Shown: positions 20,001-35,000 of the stretch, one piece after another | Layout of the letters: each line of letters starts with the position of its first letter | Numbering within the stretch: the stretch's first letter is position 1 | Assembly: GCA_963920635.1 (NCBI GenBank) | Contig: OY987301.1 | Coordinates: forward strand, 20,192,501 to 20,256,500 | Reading direction: 5' to 3' | Source: Pseudeuparius sepicola | Taxonomy: Eukaryota > Arthropoda > Insecta > Coleoptera > Anthribidae | DNA: 64,000 nucleotides | Translations under genes and position numbers: made by a program | Notes under the pieces: model-generated | Seen by the model: the letters and a program-made list of their open reading frames with translations, nothing else | What the model was told of the DNA's origin: nothing | The model's database searches: none

Positions 20001-23000
20001 GTAGTGTACATGGATTTTTTCTAGGAGGTAAGAATTTCAAAATACAAATGTAAATATAACCTGCAAACGTCTCGAAAATGGGACACCCTGTACAGCTACA
20101 CGCACACCAACTTAGACTTTCTGGAAATTCGGATGAAAATGATAGGCACCTCTTAATAATGTGAAATCCAAATTATGTATAGAATTGCAGAGATCCACTA
20201 TTATTTACAGAAACAAATTAATATTAGTGGCTCAAAATTTAAAACTTATTTTTTAGGATCTTAAGTATAACCATAGAAAAATCTACTGTAGATTCTTCTA
20301 CGGTATAACTTAAGAAAACATCTATTTCGCTGAAAATCCTCAAAAATAAATGGTATGGTATGATTAGCCTGGTGTATTAAAATAATAAACAAAGGTATAA
20401 ATAAATTGTTTTGAAACTCTTGGAATTAAATCGCAATGATGGTAAAAATCAAAAATGTCGAGAAAGCACAAAAAATCGTTTACAGCTACAATATTTGATT
20501 TTATTAAAAATAGTATAGACGATGCTACATCTAAACTGTCAAAAGCATTGTTGAAATTTCCGCGAGGCACATCAAATATTTTTCCAGCTCCCTCCCCCGT
20601 AAGTTCACTTTACATGCTCGCCAACAGGTCTGAAAGCGAAATTGAAATGTTAGAGGTACCCTGTTATTTATGGTTGCTAGCTGCGAAAGTGGTTGCTAGG
20701 CACAAAAAGTATTGCTAAGCAACCCTTACACATCAAGGACCTTAAAACCATTAATAAAATATATATAGCAACGCGAATCTTGTGTCAATTTTAATAGGTT
20801 ACACAATAATCGTTTTACAAACTGGTTTTGATCATAAAGAACACGAACAATACCAAAGAAAAATTAATAATTTCAATGTTTCTCTGGCGTCAAATAAGAG
20901 CCGCATAACAGAACAAGTCTGACAGGCACCGCGCTACCGGTAGGGTGAGAGTACGTGATCAGTAATTCGTAGATCCAGGGTTCAAATCCCACACAAAACT
21001 CAATTTTTTTTTTATTATTGCTGCATTCTGCTCTTATATTTATCACTGATTATCGTTTTTAGTAATTGAACAAAGGTTATTTTGAAGATCATTATTACTC
21101 ACAATCTACTCCATATGTATTTAGAGCTTTATTCAAAGTACCTATAACCTGAAATTGTCGGTAGCAGGAAAAATGTAATACATTGCACAATGCGTAAGCT
21201 CTTTTTTGACCTCGGAGGTATTTTTAATGACCGAGGCAACGCTCGCGTTGCCTCGGTCTTTAAACAACCTCCTCGGCCAAAAAAGTGCACTTACGCATCT
21301 GGCAATGTAAATAACTATTGCCTAAAACAGGGTCACATTATAGGGGATTTTTTTTGCTTATTTAGGTCATTTTCTGTATCTGTCAAATATGTCTTTTTTT
21401 GTTTTTTCTCAAAATTTAGAAAAATGTTTTATAGAAAAGTTGTTCGCCTTTCAATTCTATTCCATTGTACTAGATTTCAGTCCTCCAGAAAATATTTGAT
21501 TCAAATTCATTTTAGTAAACCAGTATTCGTCATCTTGGAGCGGCGGCCATTTTGAAAGTGTAACAATATTGAGTATTGCATGGAACTAAAGGTATCTGCA
21601 AAATTTCAGCCCATTCGGATGTCAAGAAGTGGTTCCAATTCAGTTAGCAAGATTTAATTTAAACAAACTTTGTACATACATAGGTACATGTTAAATAAAA
21701 GTTTTTAAAAATGAACTTTATTTTAACTACTTAAAATTTAATTTTCATGGTCAAAATTGAGCCGTGAGCTGAAATATTGAAATTATGCGAATTTTTGGAG
21801 AGAACTACCGAAACTTTGTATACAATTTGAATTTTCAGTTGGAAAAAAATGTTTTCCTAAAAAAACTGGATTTAAAATGACATTAATGTAACAATGAAAA
21901 CGCATGTAGACAGTAAACGTATATAGTAGGTACTTAAAATGTAATGACTTCATGTAAGTTCACTAAATCATTTGAATTAAAAAATTATGTTTAGAAAAAA
22001 ACATAGGTCAAACATTTTCTGAAATAGCCGTATTGAAAGCAAAACAAATTCTTTAAACATCTTTCGAAATTTTGAGAAATAAAGCTATTTTCAGCAATTT
22101 GTCTCAAAAAAACGTTGACTTAATTAAAATCTATCCTATTAGTAATTTTAGGACATTAAAGATTATCTCTTATACCTAGGACGCACTATATTTGTGGCTA
22201 AAGTGAAATGAATATTTTTTTTATCTTATCACTAGGAATTATCTAATACTAATTTTTTCTACTGCTCTTGTGGTGCATCTATGAGGATTACTCGACATCT
22301 TTTTGGTTTTTACGTGCCACTAGATAACACTAACAGCAGGATTTACTGTTGCAACGAATTGAAACTCCAGCCCGATTCGAACCGAAGCATGCCCGCCTCT
22401 CCGGCCGCTCCACTTTGAATCGCAATGAAAATTTATGTCGGCCAAATTTGTCAGCGGCCGCGTCTCGGGAATTTTTTTACACCTACCGCTAATTTCGGGC
22501 GGCGGCATTCCGAAAAGGGGACCGGGGCCCACAAAAACCCGGCGGACGTTTTATTGTTTCCCGTGGAGGGCCCGAGACTCGAAATCCACCGTATGACGCG
22601 CACGTGTGGCGCATCCCGGATGACTTCACTGACCGTGGCGGCCCGAGAACAAACAGACCGGGCCCAGGGGGTCAGCAGGGCTTTCCCGGGGTTGATTTAT
22701 GGCAGGGTTGTTCGTTTTTTTTAGGTACAGGAAATGAGGGTCACGGCCGCCAGCGAAATAATCGGAGAACAGACCGTTTTCTGCCCAGACTATTTCTAAA
22801 CCATAACTAGACTGTAACTAGACCAATAATAACAAATGGCATCGTAATCATGCATCAGTCAACATAGATAATACCAAATAATCAAAACAAATATTTTTTG
22901 ATTGCGTGCACGGTCTGATTGCCAAGCGCGTTTCGTGTCCCATTGTTCAAAATTATTACGCTAATAAACAACTATACACTTTTTGAGTTTGCACTCACTT

Positions 23001-26000
23001 GGCACTTACTGGGAAACAATACCGGTCCCAGGTCTCAGTTGTAAACCACAATTTTGAAATAAAATATAGAACATTTTATTTTGAACAAAAATTTCATGTA
23101 AACATGGGTCCGGAGATGTGTTAGAAAAAAAATATAGGATGATAAAGTTTATTTTTTAAAAGGTTTTTTAATAATAATAATAGGTATCCCAAAAACGACA
23201 AATGATATTAACTTTAAATTCAATACACAGTTTTCAAAAATAATTTCTAAGCCGATGGGTATTTTGCAAATCCGACAGCATTTTTTAATTGCCCAGTCAT
23301 TTTTACATAAAAAATGTCTTTCGTCAATTCTACCTAAAACTACTGGATTTCAGGTATAGCTTCAGTTTATTGCATTTTATACCCGAATACCCTGTATCGA
23401 ATTTAAAGTTAATATCATCTGTCGTTTTTGAGATATTATTAAACAACTGTTTAAAAAATAAACTATAAAACCCTGTACCTTTTTTATAAAGCATTTCCGG
23501 ACCTGTGTTCACATGAACTTTTTTCTCCAAAATAAAATTTTCAATAGTTTATTTCAACATTGTGATTTACAACTGTGACACCCTGTAAATGGGTGTTTTT
23601 TAATGGGTGTCCGACATTTCAGAAGACGATTCCTCCGGTATTTTTAAGATAAAAAGTTCATACAGTGACCGGCAGAAAGTTGGACACAAATGGAAAACTT
23701 TTTTATTATTAATTTCTCAGAAAATTTTATTCTTGATACAAGTTGGTGCATCATTTCAAACTCAAAACCTCAAAACGTACATATCAAAATTTAAATATCT
23801 CTTTTTGAATACGAGGTGGATTCAAAAAACTCAAAATAACTCTTAAAGTACCCTTATTTTTTAAAATACGGTAAAAAGTTACTTACAAAAGTTGTCAAAG
23901 GTGGATGTCAGATTTAAAGTCACAGCCAAGAGAAAAGAATTTTAACTTTTTTGTAGTTTTTTCGACCACCCTGTGTTTTACAAAAAAACAAAATACCGCA
24001 AGCATAACTTATCATCGGATAACACATGAATTTGCTACTAAACTTTAATTTTGTTCGATTAGCAGCTACAAATTTAAATTAATCGAAATCAAAGTTTAAA
24101 AATATTAAATTTTTGTGTCCAACTTTCTGCCGGTCCCTGTATAAACATGGGTCTGCAATGCTTTCATTTTTGAGATACCTACCGGGTGTTACAGATTTAT
24201 GTTTATTTTTGGTTTTTCTAAAAAATATTGAACTAAACTAAGATCAAATTTGAATTTCTGATGTTAAAAAGAAACAAGTACCAATTTTCGTCCAAATATA
24301 GACATTAATTCAAAAATCATTTACAAAAAACAAAAATAAAAATAAATCTTTAACAATGTGTATCTCAAAAATGAACGGCATCTATACGAACTTTTTATTT
24401 TAAAATTACCCTGTATATTTCGTGAATAATACAATTTAGGTGTACAAGTTGCAATCCCGTCAAATTTACCAAAGAGTAAACAAATTGTATTTCTTAATTA
24501 AGAAACCTTTGTCTAGTTACGTTTTGTCTGGGGAAATAATAATGCTAAAATTCACAGCATCACTCAGACATACTATTTATGCGATGCTGTAGGTACTGAT
24601 AGTTTGTACTTGGATTTTATAGACGACCAGAACCCGAACAATAACAGTTGATACAATGCACTAACGTCCGACGGGCTCAAAACATCTGGCAAGCTAAAGC
24701 AACAACTCGAACTTCACGATTCTTTTGGTTCCAATACCATGAAACCGCTACTCTATAATAGTCGATTTATCTAATTTTTTAAGTTTAAGTAGGAACATAA
24801 TATTACGAAGGGCGAGGGTGATCGATATTAATAATATCGAGACTAGTACATACGTATAGGTATTTTTTATTGAAATATTCGACTTAAATCAAAATTGAAT
24901 AACAATTCTTAGATTCCTACCTATTAGTTTTTATGCATATGATTTTCATGGGATTGCATATCCAAAAAAAATCGATAAAATTTAAATTTGCTCAAAATAG
25001 TTGGAAAAGTGGAAATATGTAATTCACTGAGTACCTATGCTCTTCTTTATGTTAGTGTGACTTAGCAACGCAGTGAAAGAACAAGAACATCTCCCACTCA
25101 ACGCGTAAATCTGAAAACTGATGTTATGCATGATCAAGTGGCGTGATTATAGCTCCCTTTATACCTGTTTCATCTCGTCTTCATTTATACCCTGCACATA
25201 TCTACAAGATCTCTCGGTCGCTATGTTATCGCCGTCTTGATCTTAACTTTTAGCACTTTTTTATTAATAGAGATCTTCTTGATGAACAGTCTGAGAACGG
25301 CTTTATCCAATCATCCTAAAGAACGCCGCCAGAATGAAAATAATAGTCCGTCATTTTGCCTGCAGGATGGCACTGGAATATAATTTGAAGTGACTGAAAA
25401 TTATTCAAAATAGGAGCAAGTGAATAGTGTGATATTCATTATTATTGTATGTATTACATACCATTACCTTCCTAAAGTAGTTTTTCTTAACCTCGTGATG
25501 AACTGCAAAATGCCGAAATTGCCACTAATAGTATCCACTACAAATATCTTGTTTTAGACTCTTCAAAATTACAGAATTGGAATGAAAGTACCTACAGATA
25601 GATAAGTAGCCACGGGTTTTATTGTCCTCGGTGAGCTTATGAAAAGTTGTTACGTTATTAAGTTAATGTGCCATGTTTGTGTTTTCTTCTGTCGCTAGTA
25701 CAAGTTTGTTAAAGTGTCTACCTAATGTTACAAGTATAAACGCATTCCGAATTCGCCTGGAATTTTCATTCAACATTCAAACTACAAACCACACCCCCAC
25801 ACGACAGGCGTCTAGAGATCTGTTTACTGTTTACTCCACTATTATTTCTCGCTAATAATACTCGTCATTTTCTGCCCACGTCCCAGCTTTTCACCTACAA
25901 ATCCCCGAAGGTAAGCGAGTGATCCGGTGACGGTGACTAAACGCGCCGGATCCGAGAGAGACCGACGGTGGCATCCTGCCAAGACGGGGGGCGCCTATTT

Positions 26001-29000
26001 TAGACGTGCACCGTATACCATTGCGACAGGCCAGGGGCGCCGCATCCACTGAAAACGAGGAACATCAGGCTTTGTCTTGTTTCTGACTGGCGCGTTTCAG
26101 TTTCAGATGGAGGAAGCGCATCGAGTCCAGCCGATACAGAAAGATGGAGTTAAAATCCGCAACCTTGATTTATTTTAAACGAGACGTATCGATCCGTACA
26201 GTGAATTTCTGTCTTCGTCAAGGTTACTAAAAGGGAAGGTTAGGACATGAAGTGACATTACAGGCAAGGGGGTGTGCAAGGGGCAAGCAGCAAGCAGGTG
26301 TATTTTTCGTAACCTTTCTAGGAAATCGAAAATAACAACTATGACTACGTTTATCTCGACGCATTCGATCCAATTGAGAGAGGTTTGAATTCACGGACTC
26401 AAATAAACAGCGTAAACCCCACAGATCGAAATTCAATCAGATTTAAAATTTCAAGTCAAGCCGCTATTTCCAAACAGAAGTTGGCCAGAAAATGCACCAA
26501 CCTACTGTGGAATAAGTATAGGTACCGTATACCTAATAAGTTAATGTCCCTAGAGAGGATTGAAAACCGTAGGATTCAATACTGATGATGTAAACGTAGA
26601 ATTATAAAATATTTGACATAACTCAATCGGATCCATTTCAATCCGATTGAGTTGTCACGAGATAAACGTAGTATGTAGATTATTGATTTTTGCAAGTTGT
26701 TAACAGCAGATAGGAAAAAGGGTGGAGGGACCTGTTAAATATATTATGGAGGCATAAAGATGGCGTATGTCTAAACCTTCCCTTTCTATAGTAGCCCTGG
26801 TTTTCGTAAAGAAAAAAAAATAGCCGGAGAAAATCGGTTTGAAAACAGAGAAAGTTGCAGATACTTTACCTTAGACATGATGATTGTGTTGTCGCTCCAG
26901 ACAAAACATAGACAAATTAGTGAAATTGTAATCATCATCATATACAGGGTGAGTCATTTATAATGGAACATAGTGCAACCGCATATATTTTGGGCCAAAA
27001 TATTACGATTGAGGCCAATATGCCTTATAGAAATGTTGTTTGTTTAAGAGATACAGGGCGTTGAAGTTTGTTTTTTGAAATTGCATTTTGGCTACATCTC
27101 CCAACATAATCGAGCTGCTGAACTGAAATTTGGCACTGCTATCTTTTTGGGGATGGAGAATAAGCTGAAAATGTCAATTTTCTCGTAACTTTTTCCAGGT
27201 TATCTTTTTGGTCCTGCAGGTCCATCATTTTATGCATCTTTTCATTCTGCAACAAAGTGGTACTCTTGTTTCATAACGATCAAATCAACCGTTTGCGTTG
27301 AAATTGCCAAAACGTGCGCCAAAACACCTGTTGAATTCAATATTCGAAAAATAAAATTTCCACCTACTTGCAATTTGCAGCCTAGCTATAAGTCAAATTG
27401 TAATAATATTGATCGTGCTTTTGTTGTTGTCTCGATTGTGATCAAACTTAGGTATATCCAATTATTGAAGCTACATTTACGAATGTAGCTATCTAATTAT
27501 AATTCATATAGAATTATTCGACGTTTATTACAAAAAAATAAACTAAGCCAAAGTGTCGCTGCGGTGTTGCCGCATGTCAGTTCATGGCCTGAAATTCAGG
27601 TCGGTTGTGTTGTGGATATTACTTTTATTTTTATTGTATAGCATCCTATTTTACAGTGATTTTCGATTTATGAACTTTACGATTTAGGGTAAGTATGGTC
27701 CAAAATTAACCAAAATCCTGATTTGGTGTAACCAAAAAAGTAACCAAACAGCTCTGGTACTTAACCCGAATGAATAGTGTTTCATGTTTCATGTTTCATA
27801 CACTGGGAACTTGAAAGACTACACCCGAAAGAAGCTCAGAACTACAGGAGTCTTTCTGATTTCTTCCGTGAACCAAGCTCCTAACATTGGTTATCGGTCG
27901 ATTAATTTCGGACCTTGATATGACTATATATACGATAGAAGATAGCTGGTAAATGGCCCCCTTGGCTTCTGTTGCAAGTGGTAAAAGTTTTGACCTTTCC
28001 CGCATTTTTGGTGGTCTTCCCGGCTATAGATTATTATTATATTTTAAAATGTGATTGGTTCAAAAAATTATAAAATTCAAACTCACGATTGAGATTGACA
28101 GTTGCTAGTTCAGAATGGTATATTTCGAAAATCGTCATATTTGTACATAGTTACTGCGGGAATACCCTTGAAAGAGGCTTAAGATAAAATAATAGAATTA
28201 TGGTTTCCTTGGTTGAGCAGGTACCTACTTAATAATTTCTTGTGATAAAATCCAAAACGATTTCCTAAAATAAGTTGTTTTTAGCAGATATTTTGTCTAT
28301 TTATAAAGTTTTCTGGGGAAAATCTTGAAAGAACAGGATTCTACTTAACCCTTTCTTGCCCATTTTGCAACTCCAAAATTATTCCTTTATCTTATTTTTC
28401 AATGAAATTCAATACAAAGAAAATAAGTTGGTTTGTCAATTACACGCGATGTTGATGATTTTTCTTATTAGGCCATCTGCATAGCTGCTGTCTAAACTGC
28501 CTAATAATTTCATTTGAATTTTTGAATTCGAAGGCAAAAAAATTAGTTTGAAACTATACGAAGTGTTTTTATTGCTTTTTAACTCAAGGCGATTTTAATA
28601 ATAATCATAATAATAATAATAATAAGTTTCAAACTAAGAGTATTACTTCAGAAGCAACCAAATGCTTGTGGGAGGGGAGAAAGAACTTTCAAGTAAATAG
28701 GCCAACTGGTAAACATCATTTTTTAAATTATTTATGTATGAAAAGATAACAAAACTTAAGGAGCCGTTAGTCGAGTGTCTGATGGATACTAATGGATATA
28801 CACTTTAAAATAAAAGCAACACACACATTGATAGCACAGAATTTGATTCCCACAGGCTCGAATGTTGCTAATTTATCTAAAATATTATGTCCTAAAAAGA
28901 AAACTAAAAATTAAAACCAAAGAAATATAGAATTTATAGACAACCCCATACCAACATCAAATTGTCTTTCATTTTTTTATTTCTTTTATATCTCGTTAGC

Positions 29001-32000
29001 ATCAAACCAACCAAATAGCTTTCTATTCTATCCATTTCACCTGAACACATAAGTGTGAATGGGCATTTTCATGTAAGTAATTTATAAATTTTTAATTTCT
29101 AGTACACCCAAATTTGCGTGGCTGCGCTCATGTCGATTATATTTAGCAAGAAGTGTGAGTCAAGCCTTGTGTATAGCCACGGCCGGGGTTTTATTAGAGT
29201 TTTGTTTTCCGACTCCGACGACAGGAAATAATATACCACGGAAAATTAGGCAAAAATACTTATAGGAAATTGGGAAATTCAACCGCCAACGCCATTGAAA
29301 AATATATTGCGCTTTTGTGTTTAAGTTTTGAACGGAAATGAAATGAAAATGTCGAAGTAATTCAACTTATAAGAACTCTTCAATATCCTGAGAAAAATGG
29401 GAATATCGTGTATACATAAAAGAAGAGAAATATAAAAGGGCGTATTGACCCGTCATTGCTGTGTTATTGTTGACTCGACCCAGATGTTTTTGAACTAAAA
29501 GAGCATTTTTCATCTGGAGAACGGTTTATTAACAGTAAGAGAGTGCCATATGCACTTAAAGTGGCTATAAATACCAGAAATTGTAAAATATATGACTTTG
29601 TTTAAAAGGCATATTATATGCACAGAGATCGTAAACATTGCCTTTAAATACCAAGATACCGAAATGAACATCGCATTATTACTAAGAAAGTATTTTTATT
29701 TTTGTATTCGGCAAGATATTAATTGCCAATAAACATCACACGTGCACTCATGTATGAAAACTCATTAACCTGTTATCGTTTTATATATATTTAATAGTCA
29801 AGAAAATAAGTTATTTCCTAGCATTCAATACTACCATTTAACAGTTTGGTTCTATAGATTCCGGACCTTCATCAACCTCATGATAGGTTGGTTATTTACT
29901 TCCTCTGTACCTATTAATAGAAGTGTAGGTTGTCTTTGAAACATTTTTTATCACCATAGGTTTATTTTTTGAATATGAGACGTTAGGTATTTCATAATAA
30001 ACAAATAATGATCGGTTATTACAGGCATAACATCATAACATGTCACCGGCGTAAAGTGTAACTGCCTTCGCTTCGGGGCTTCAATATCCTCTCACCATAA
30101 GAAAAAGTTAATCAATATTCCATTCAGAGGCGAATCTAATATTTATTTATAAGACTAGTAGGTACTTGTTATCGGGGAACTCTTGCATTCTTCTCAGAAA
30201 ACTACAAACATTTGTTTGTAGAATTCTTATCACGGTTTTTTATTTTTATTTAAATTTCTTGATAGTTGTGTTTGTTGACATTACCGATTGCAGATATCTA
30301 CATAATAGCAGCGATAATTAATATCGTACTTTTGTCGGAATTTGCCGAATTGCAGAATACTCCAACGATTTTAAAAATGTAGCTGTAAGCGTTGAGTAAA
30401 AATTTATTATTTGATTACTGGTATTTTTTTTATTTTATTACTCTTTCAGACAACGATGTAACAAAGAGTTATATCTTTCCAAAACAGTTGCTAATTTGGA
30501 AATGAAAGTATTATTGAAATAAAAAATGTTATTAGAATAATGTTTCCCGACGCCTTCCCTATCAATAACAAATCATAATAAATGATCGATGAGTTACCAA
30601 ATCATTTATGATTTTTATTATCAACTCATATCAGTTACATTACATTCGACTCAATTGTCATGAGTATTATTATACACATTATCAATATTATTAAAAAGTT
30701 AAATTTAGATTAATTTAAATGATCACAATGGTAGTCATGGACATTTTAGTAAATTTTAGAAATGTGGAAGTGGTGATCCCATTGGTTTTTGTTTATTCTG
30801 TCTTTGTAACACATTGTTGATAAAAATTGAAGTTTTGAAACAATTATCAATTCATTAATAATTGAAGTTTTCTCAAAAATATCATTATACTTAATAGTAG
30901 AGTAGTATAGGATAACATTTTTAAAATTGATTTTATGATGGCAATTACGAACTAGAGACAGCTAGATAACCACAAGCCCAATGTCCAACGTAAGATATTT
31001 GTGATGTACGATCTACCTAATCAGCTGATTACATACAACACAACCTAACATGTATTCTTTGTAACCCGATATCATAACCTTAATTATTCCAGATTCTACT
31101 ATATGTATATTTACATTTTATTACTTCAATAATAATTATTAAAAAATGAAATAATTCATTTCTAAATATCCCTGTAGTTCTACAATTATTTTCATTATTA
31201 TTCGTTCATATTATTAATATTTTTTCATGGTGCAGCTTGTGTACTTTGTTAAACTTTTGTTAATTATTTATTTGACCTATGTACAGGGGGATCCAAACTT
31301 CGCGCCATACCTTTTCCCCTCTAACTTCTTTATTTTTGAAGAAAGAAAAAATTGTAGAGGTAAAAGGCTTAAGATTTTTGGTGGGTTTTTATATGGTCTT
31401 GTTGGAATAATTCATAAAGGGTGCTACGTAAAAACTGGACAAACTAAATTTATGTTTTTTAACAGTGCACCCTGTATATTCTTAAATTTTCGGAATCTAC
31501 GCTTCATCCTGATTCATATATTTGCTCTAGCCGTTTTTACAATACAGGACGTTCAAACTTAATTTTATTCATGCTTCACATCCTGTATCTAGGAAACGAA
31601 ACGTTTGCCGATAAATTAAATATAAAAAATAATGATGAAAATAGTACTACTAAAGCGGTCATAATCATTTTTACTGTTTGACGGCACTCACGACTCACGT
31701 TTATAAATGATAAATCCGCTCTGAAACGGAACAGGCATATATTAAATAAAGTGGTTTTACTTTATATACGGAGTTAATCATAAAAAATGCCGAAAAGGTT
31801 TATTATGGAATATAACCTTGAAACTTCTTTGTTGGGCTTACCTTTTAATTAAACAACTTTTCATAATTCTTGTTTTCTCTAAAATTAAAAAAAGGTTACT
31901 TTACTTTTGAGCCTTTTTCTTATTTTCAACCTCCGCCGTATACGAAATGCGATAAATTAACAAAAAATCCCATATGGTTCGTACTTTCTGCCGGACACTG

Positions 32001-35000
32001 TATCAACCTTAACTTTTTTAAGTGGATGTTACAAGTATCGTTTTAGGGGCATTATTTTCTTCATTTTTTTACTCAATTTATCCGCAAACGTTATATAGTT
32101 GGAACCAGGTTGAAACGTAGATTCCGAAAATTGAATAATTTACAGAGCGCTCTGTTAATAATATATAAATTTGGTTTGTCCAGATTCTACGGAACATCCT
32201 GTATCAATTTCAACAATACCATGGAAAAACTCCAAAAAACCAAAAATCTAAAAACTTTTATCTCTACCATTTTTCTTTAACTTGAAAAATAGGTTATGGA
32301 AGGGGTAAAAAATAGAGATAAAGTTTTTTTACTATAATAGGGTTTTTCTATGAAAGCTCGCCCCCCCAAATCTTGGATACGCCAATGACCAGTAGCAAGT
32401 GTTATGGGGCTACCGGCCTAACTACAAGTATAATAATTTGTTTGGAAAATGCAGAAGGTCGTTTGCAAATACGTGACACAAGTAATAAGTATAGGTACCT
32501 ACGCACATTCATAATAATTTAGAGTAATAACTTCCTCTGCGACATAAAAGAAAGTTCGCGACAGGCATTAACATTTTAATAATTGCGGAACTGGTCATTC
32601 GCCACCCCAGGCAAAGAAGCGATTAAGTGCAGACTAATTTTCAAGTACGGTGGCAAGGCTAAATATGTCTAAAGGATCCCCCACACTGATGCGGCGCGAA
32701 TTTCGCGGCGAAATATTTCTGCGCGATATTCGCTGCGCGAAACTTTTGCCTTCACACCAAACACCAAGGCGAAATATTTCGAATCTCCGGGAGAAATGTT
32801 TAATCCGCTCTGTCACATTTATAAAATAAAAGGGATAGGTAGTACCGTTGAATGAAGGAATAATGTAGTACCTACGAACACCTAAGTACATATCTGTATA
32901 GTAAAAATGTTAGTACAGAACAGTGAACAGTCGTATTTACATATGCGCTTTAAAGGAACTGAAGTATTTTCTTAATTCAGATGCCATTTCAGAATGGTAT
33001 TTTATTATGCATTGCACCCAGAGAATAACTTGTGGGTTACTTTCACCGAAAAACGTATTGTGTGTTTTGCAACTTTAACATGAAATGCCAACCTACACTT
33101 GCCCCATTGAGGACTGTTGCCGAATAAATTAAAATATTTGAAACTGGCTGGACTAAACTTGCCTTATTTGTAAAATTGTTCGGCTGGATCAGTTTGGACA
33201 TTCCACTTGCTCGAGTCCCAGATTCTAATATGTATAAGTACTGGTACTGGGTAGTTAAGCTGATTGGATTTGATTATTTAATTAAAAATTAGGGGAAAGG
33301 GTTCTTGACATTAAATTTAGATTTACATAAATTAAAACAGGAAATAGGTGGGTAAATAAAACTTTGAAGGGAGTTGAAAAATCTATTTTAGAATCCGTTT
33401 CACTAATGAGTGGTTGTCGAGTTGCTATAATTTATTCCCCACTTTATTCGACTTTAATCAGACCTGGCCATCTGGCTTTAATTTTTAGTTAAACTAGAAA
33501 GTAAAGTGGATGAAAATCAAAGTAAGCTAATTACTTTAAAAATCAGTAAAGGGCATAATTTTCAATTCTAAGCAATTTTTTCTAATAATATTTTTCCATA
33601 TCTTGTTCAGAAAAGGTACTTAACCTACACAGAAAAAAAAATGAAAAAAAAAAAACCTTTTTAAAACGGATGCCTAATCCAGTGTCGTACTCAGAATTAA
33701 AAAAAATCGCTAATATGATTTCTGAAATTTTTGTCAAAAAAATGTGTCGTAGTAGGCCTTGGTGTTTTTAAATAAATTGTGCCGTTTTGCCCTATAGTAC
33801 AGTAAAAACCCGATCCGAATCGGACGACAATTAAAAATTTTATGGGATGTTCTCCTTTTAAGTTGGTCACACTGTACGTGCGTACTGCCGTCCTGTATAT
33901 TTAATTTAGGGGCGCAAAGAAAAACAGCGCTATGGCCAAGAGCGCTGGACAAATGTGGGTTCACGGTATTGCTCCTAAATAGCTTTATCCGTGTGATTTA
34001 CTAATTGTCCTACACTCACTGGGATTACTACGGTTTTCTAGGGTTTTCCGTAGTACTTGAGCGAATGCTATCCTAGTTCTATCCTCCCCCGCACAAGCAT
34101 ATGTGGTTGCTTCTGGGGTACTCCTAGTTTGGATAAGTGAGGGTGAGAATTATTATTATTATTATTATTATTATATCTTCTTTTCGGAGGGGTTTTGGAC
34201 CCCCATATCCTCCCCTTGCGTACAACCATGATTGGAAAGTACACACGTATGTTTTAAAGCATGGTTAATTGAACTTTAGTAATGCAAAAAGCATGCCAAA
34301 TACTGTTGGGCTTAGAGCTTAGACCTGTTGTCCGTGATTCACTTATATTTATATTCCTGAAAATTTACGTTGTTATGTTTTCTGTCGTCTCTTAATTTCT
34401 CGTGATCTCACCACTACCACAAAACCACGAATATTCGCTCAAGCCTACACATGAAAAATATCGCATTGTTATTATTGGTGACATTCAAAAGATCTCTCGA
34501 CCGCAACCATATCCTAATATAGCACCGGTGTGACGTCACCGTCTTGCAAGTGGGTTTCTATAGGCGTTTAATATGACCTGGATTTCTGAAAAAAATAACA
34601 TACGGTCGACTTCATGCCACTCGGCCTTGTTAGCTGCTGGCATGCTTGTAAACCACCACGATAGGTGTTTTTAATTCAAAACGAGATCATTGGTATCTGA
34701 TCGGAAGTTAAATTTGGCGATTTATCAGTGGAGATGATGATGATAGCGTTAGTTACTTTTCTGAAATCAAGAGCTAAAATTAAAGTCTTACACAATCCTA
34801 CCGTGCCGTTCTCAAATCTCGCGACCGAAAATTTGAGAAAATACAAAGCTGATGGGGATTTATGTAGTTTGCGCATGTCCATGTTCTTGTTTCACCTAAC
34901 TTCAGGTGTCGTATTCTTAAATACTTAAACATAACATAAGAAAGATCAAGAACATAATATTCCTGCAGTACTTTCACAATCGCATTCTACTACTTTTGAA

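Noticed and set aside
20935..21000. A functional tRNA gene
   Set aside because: A B box is present but no full cloverleaf with a matched acceptor stem; the sequence continues as a repeat with a second copy.
22425..22810. Two overlapping plus frames of 99 and 68 codons
   Set aside because: Arise from GC-rich composition; no domain, no splice context.
34149..34174. Regular repeats as a CRISPR-like array
   Set aside because: It is a simple (ATT)n microsatellite in a eukaryotic genome.
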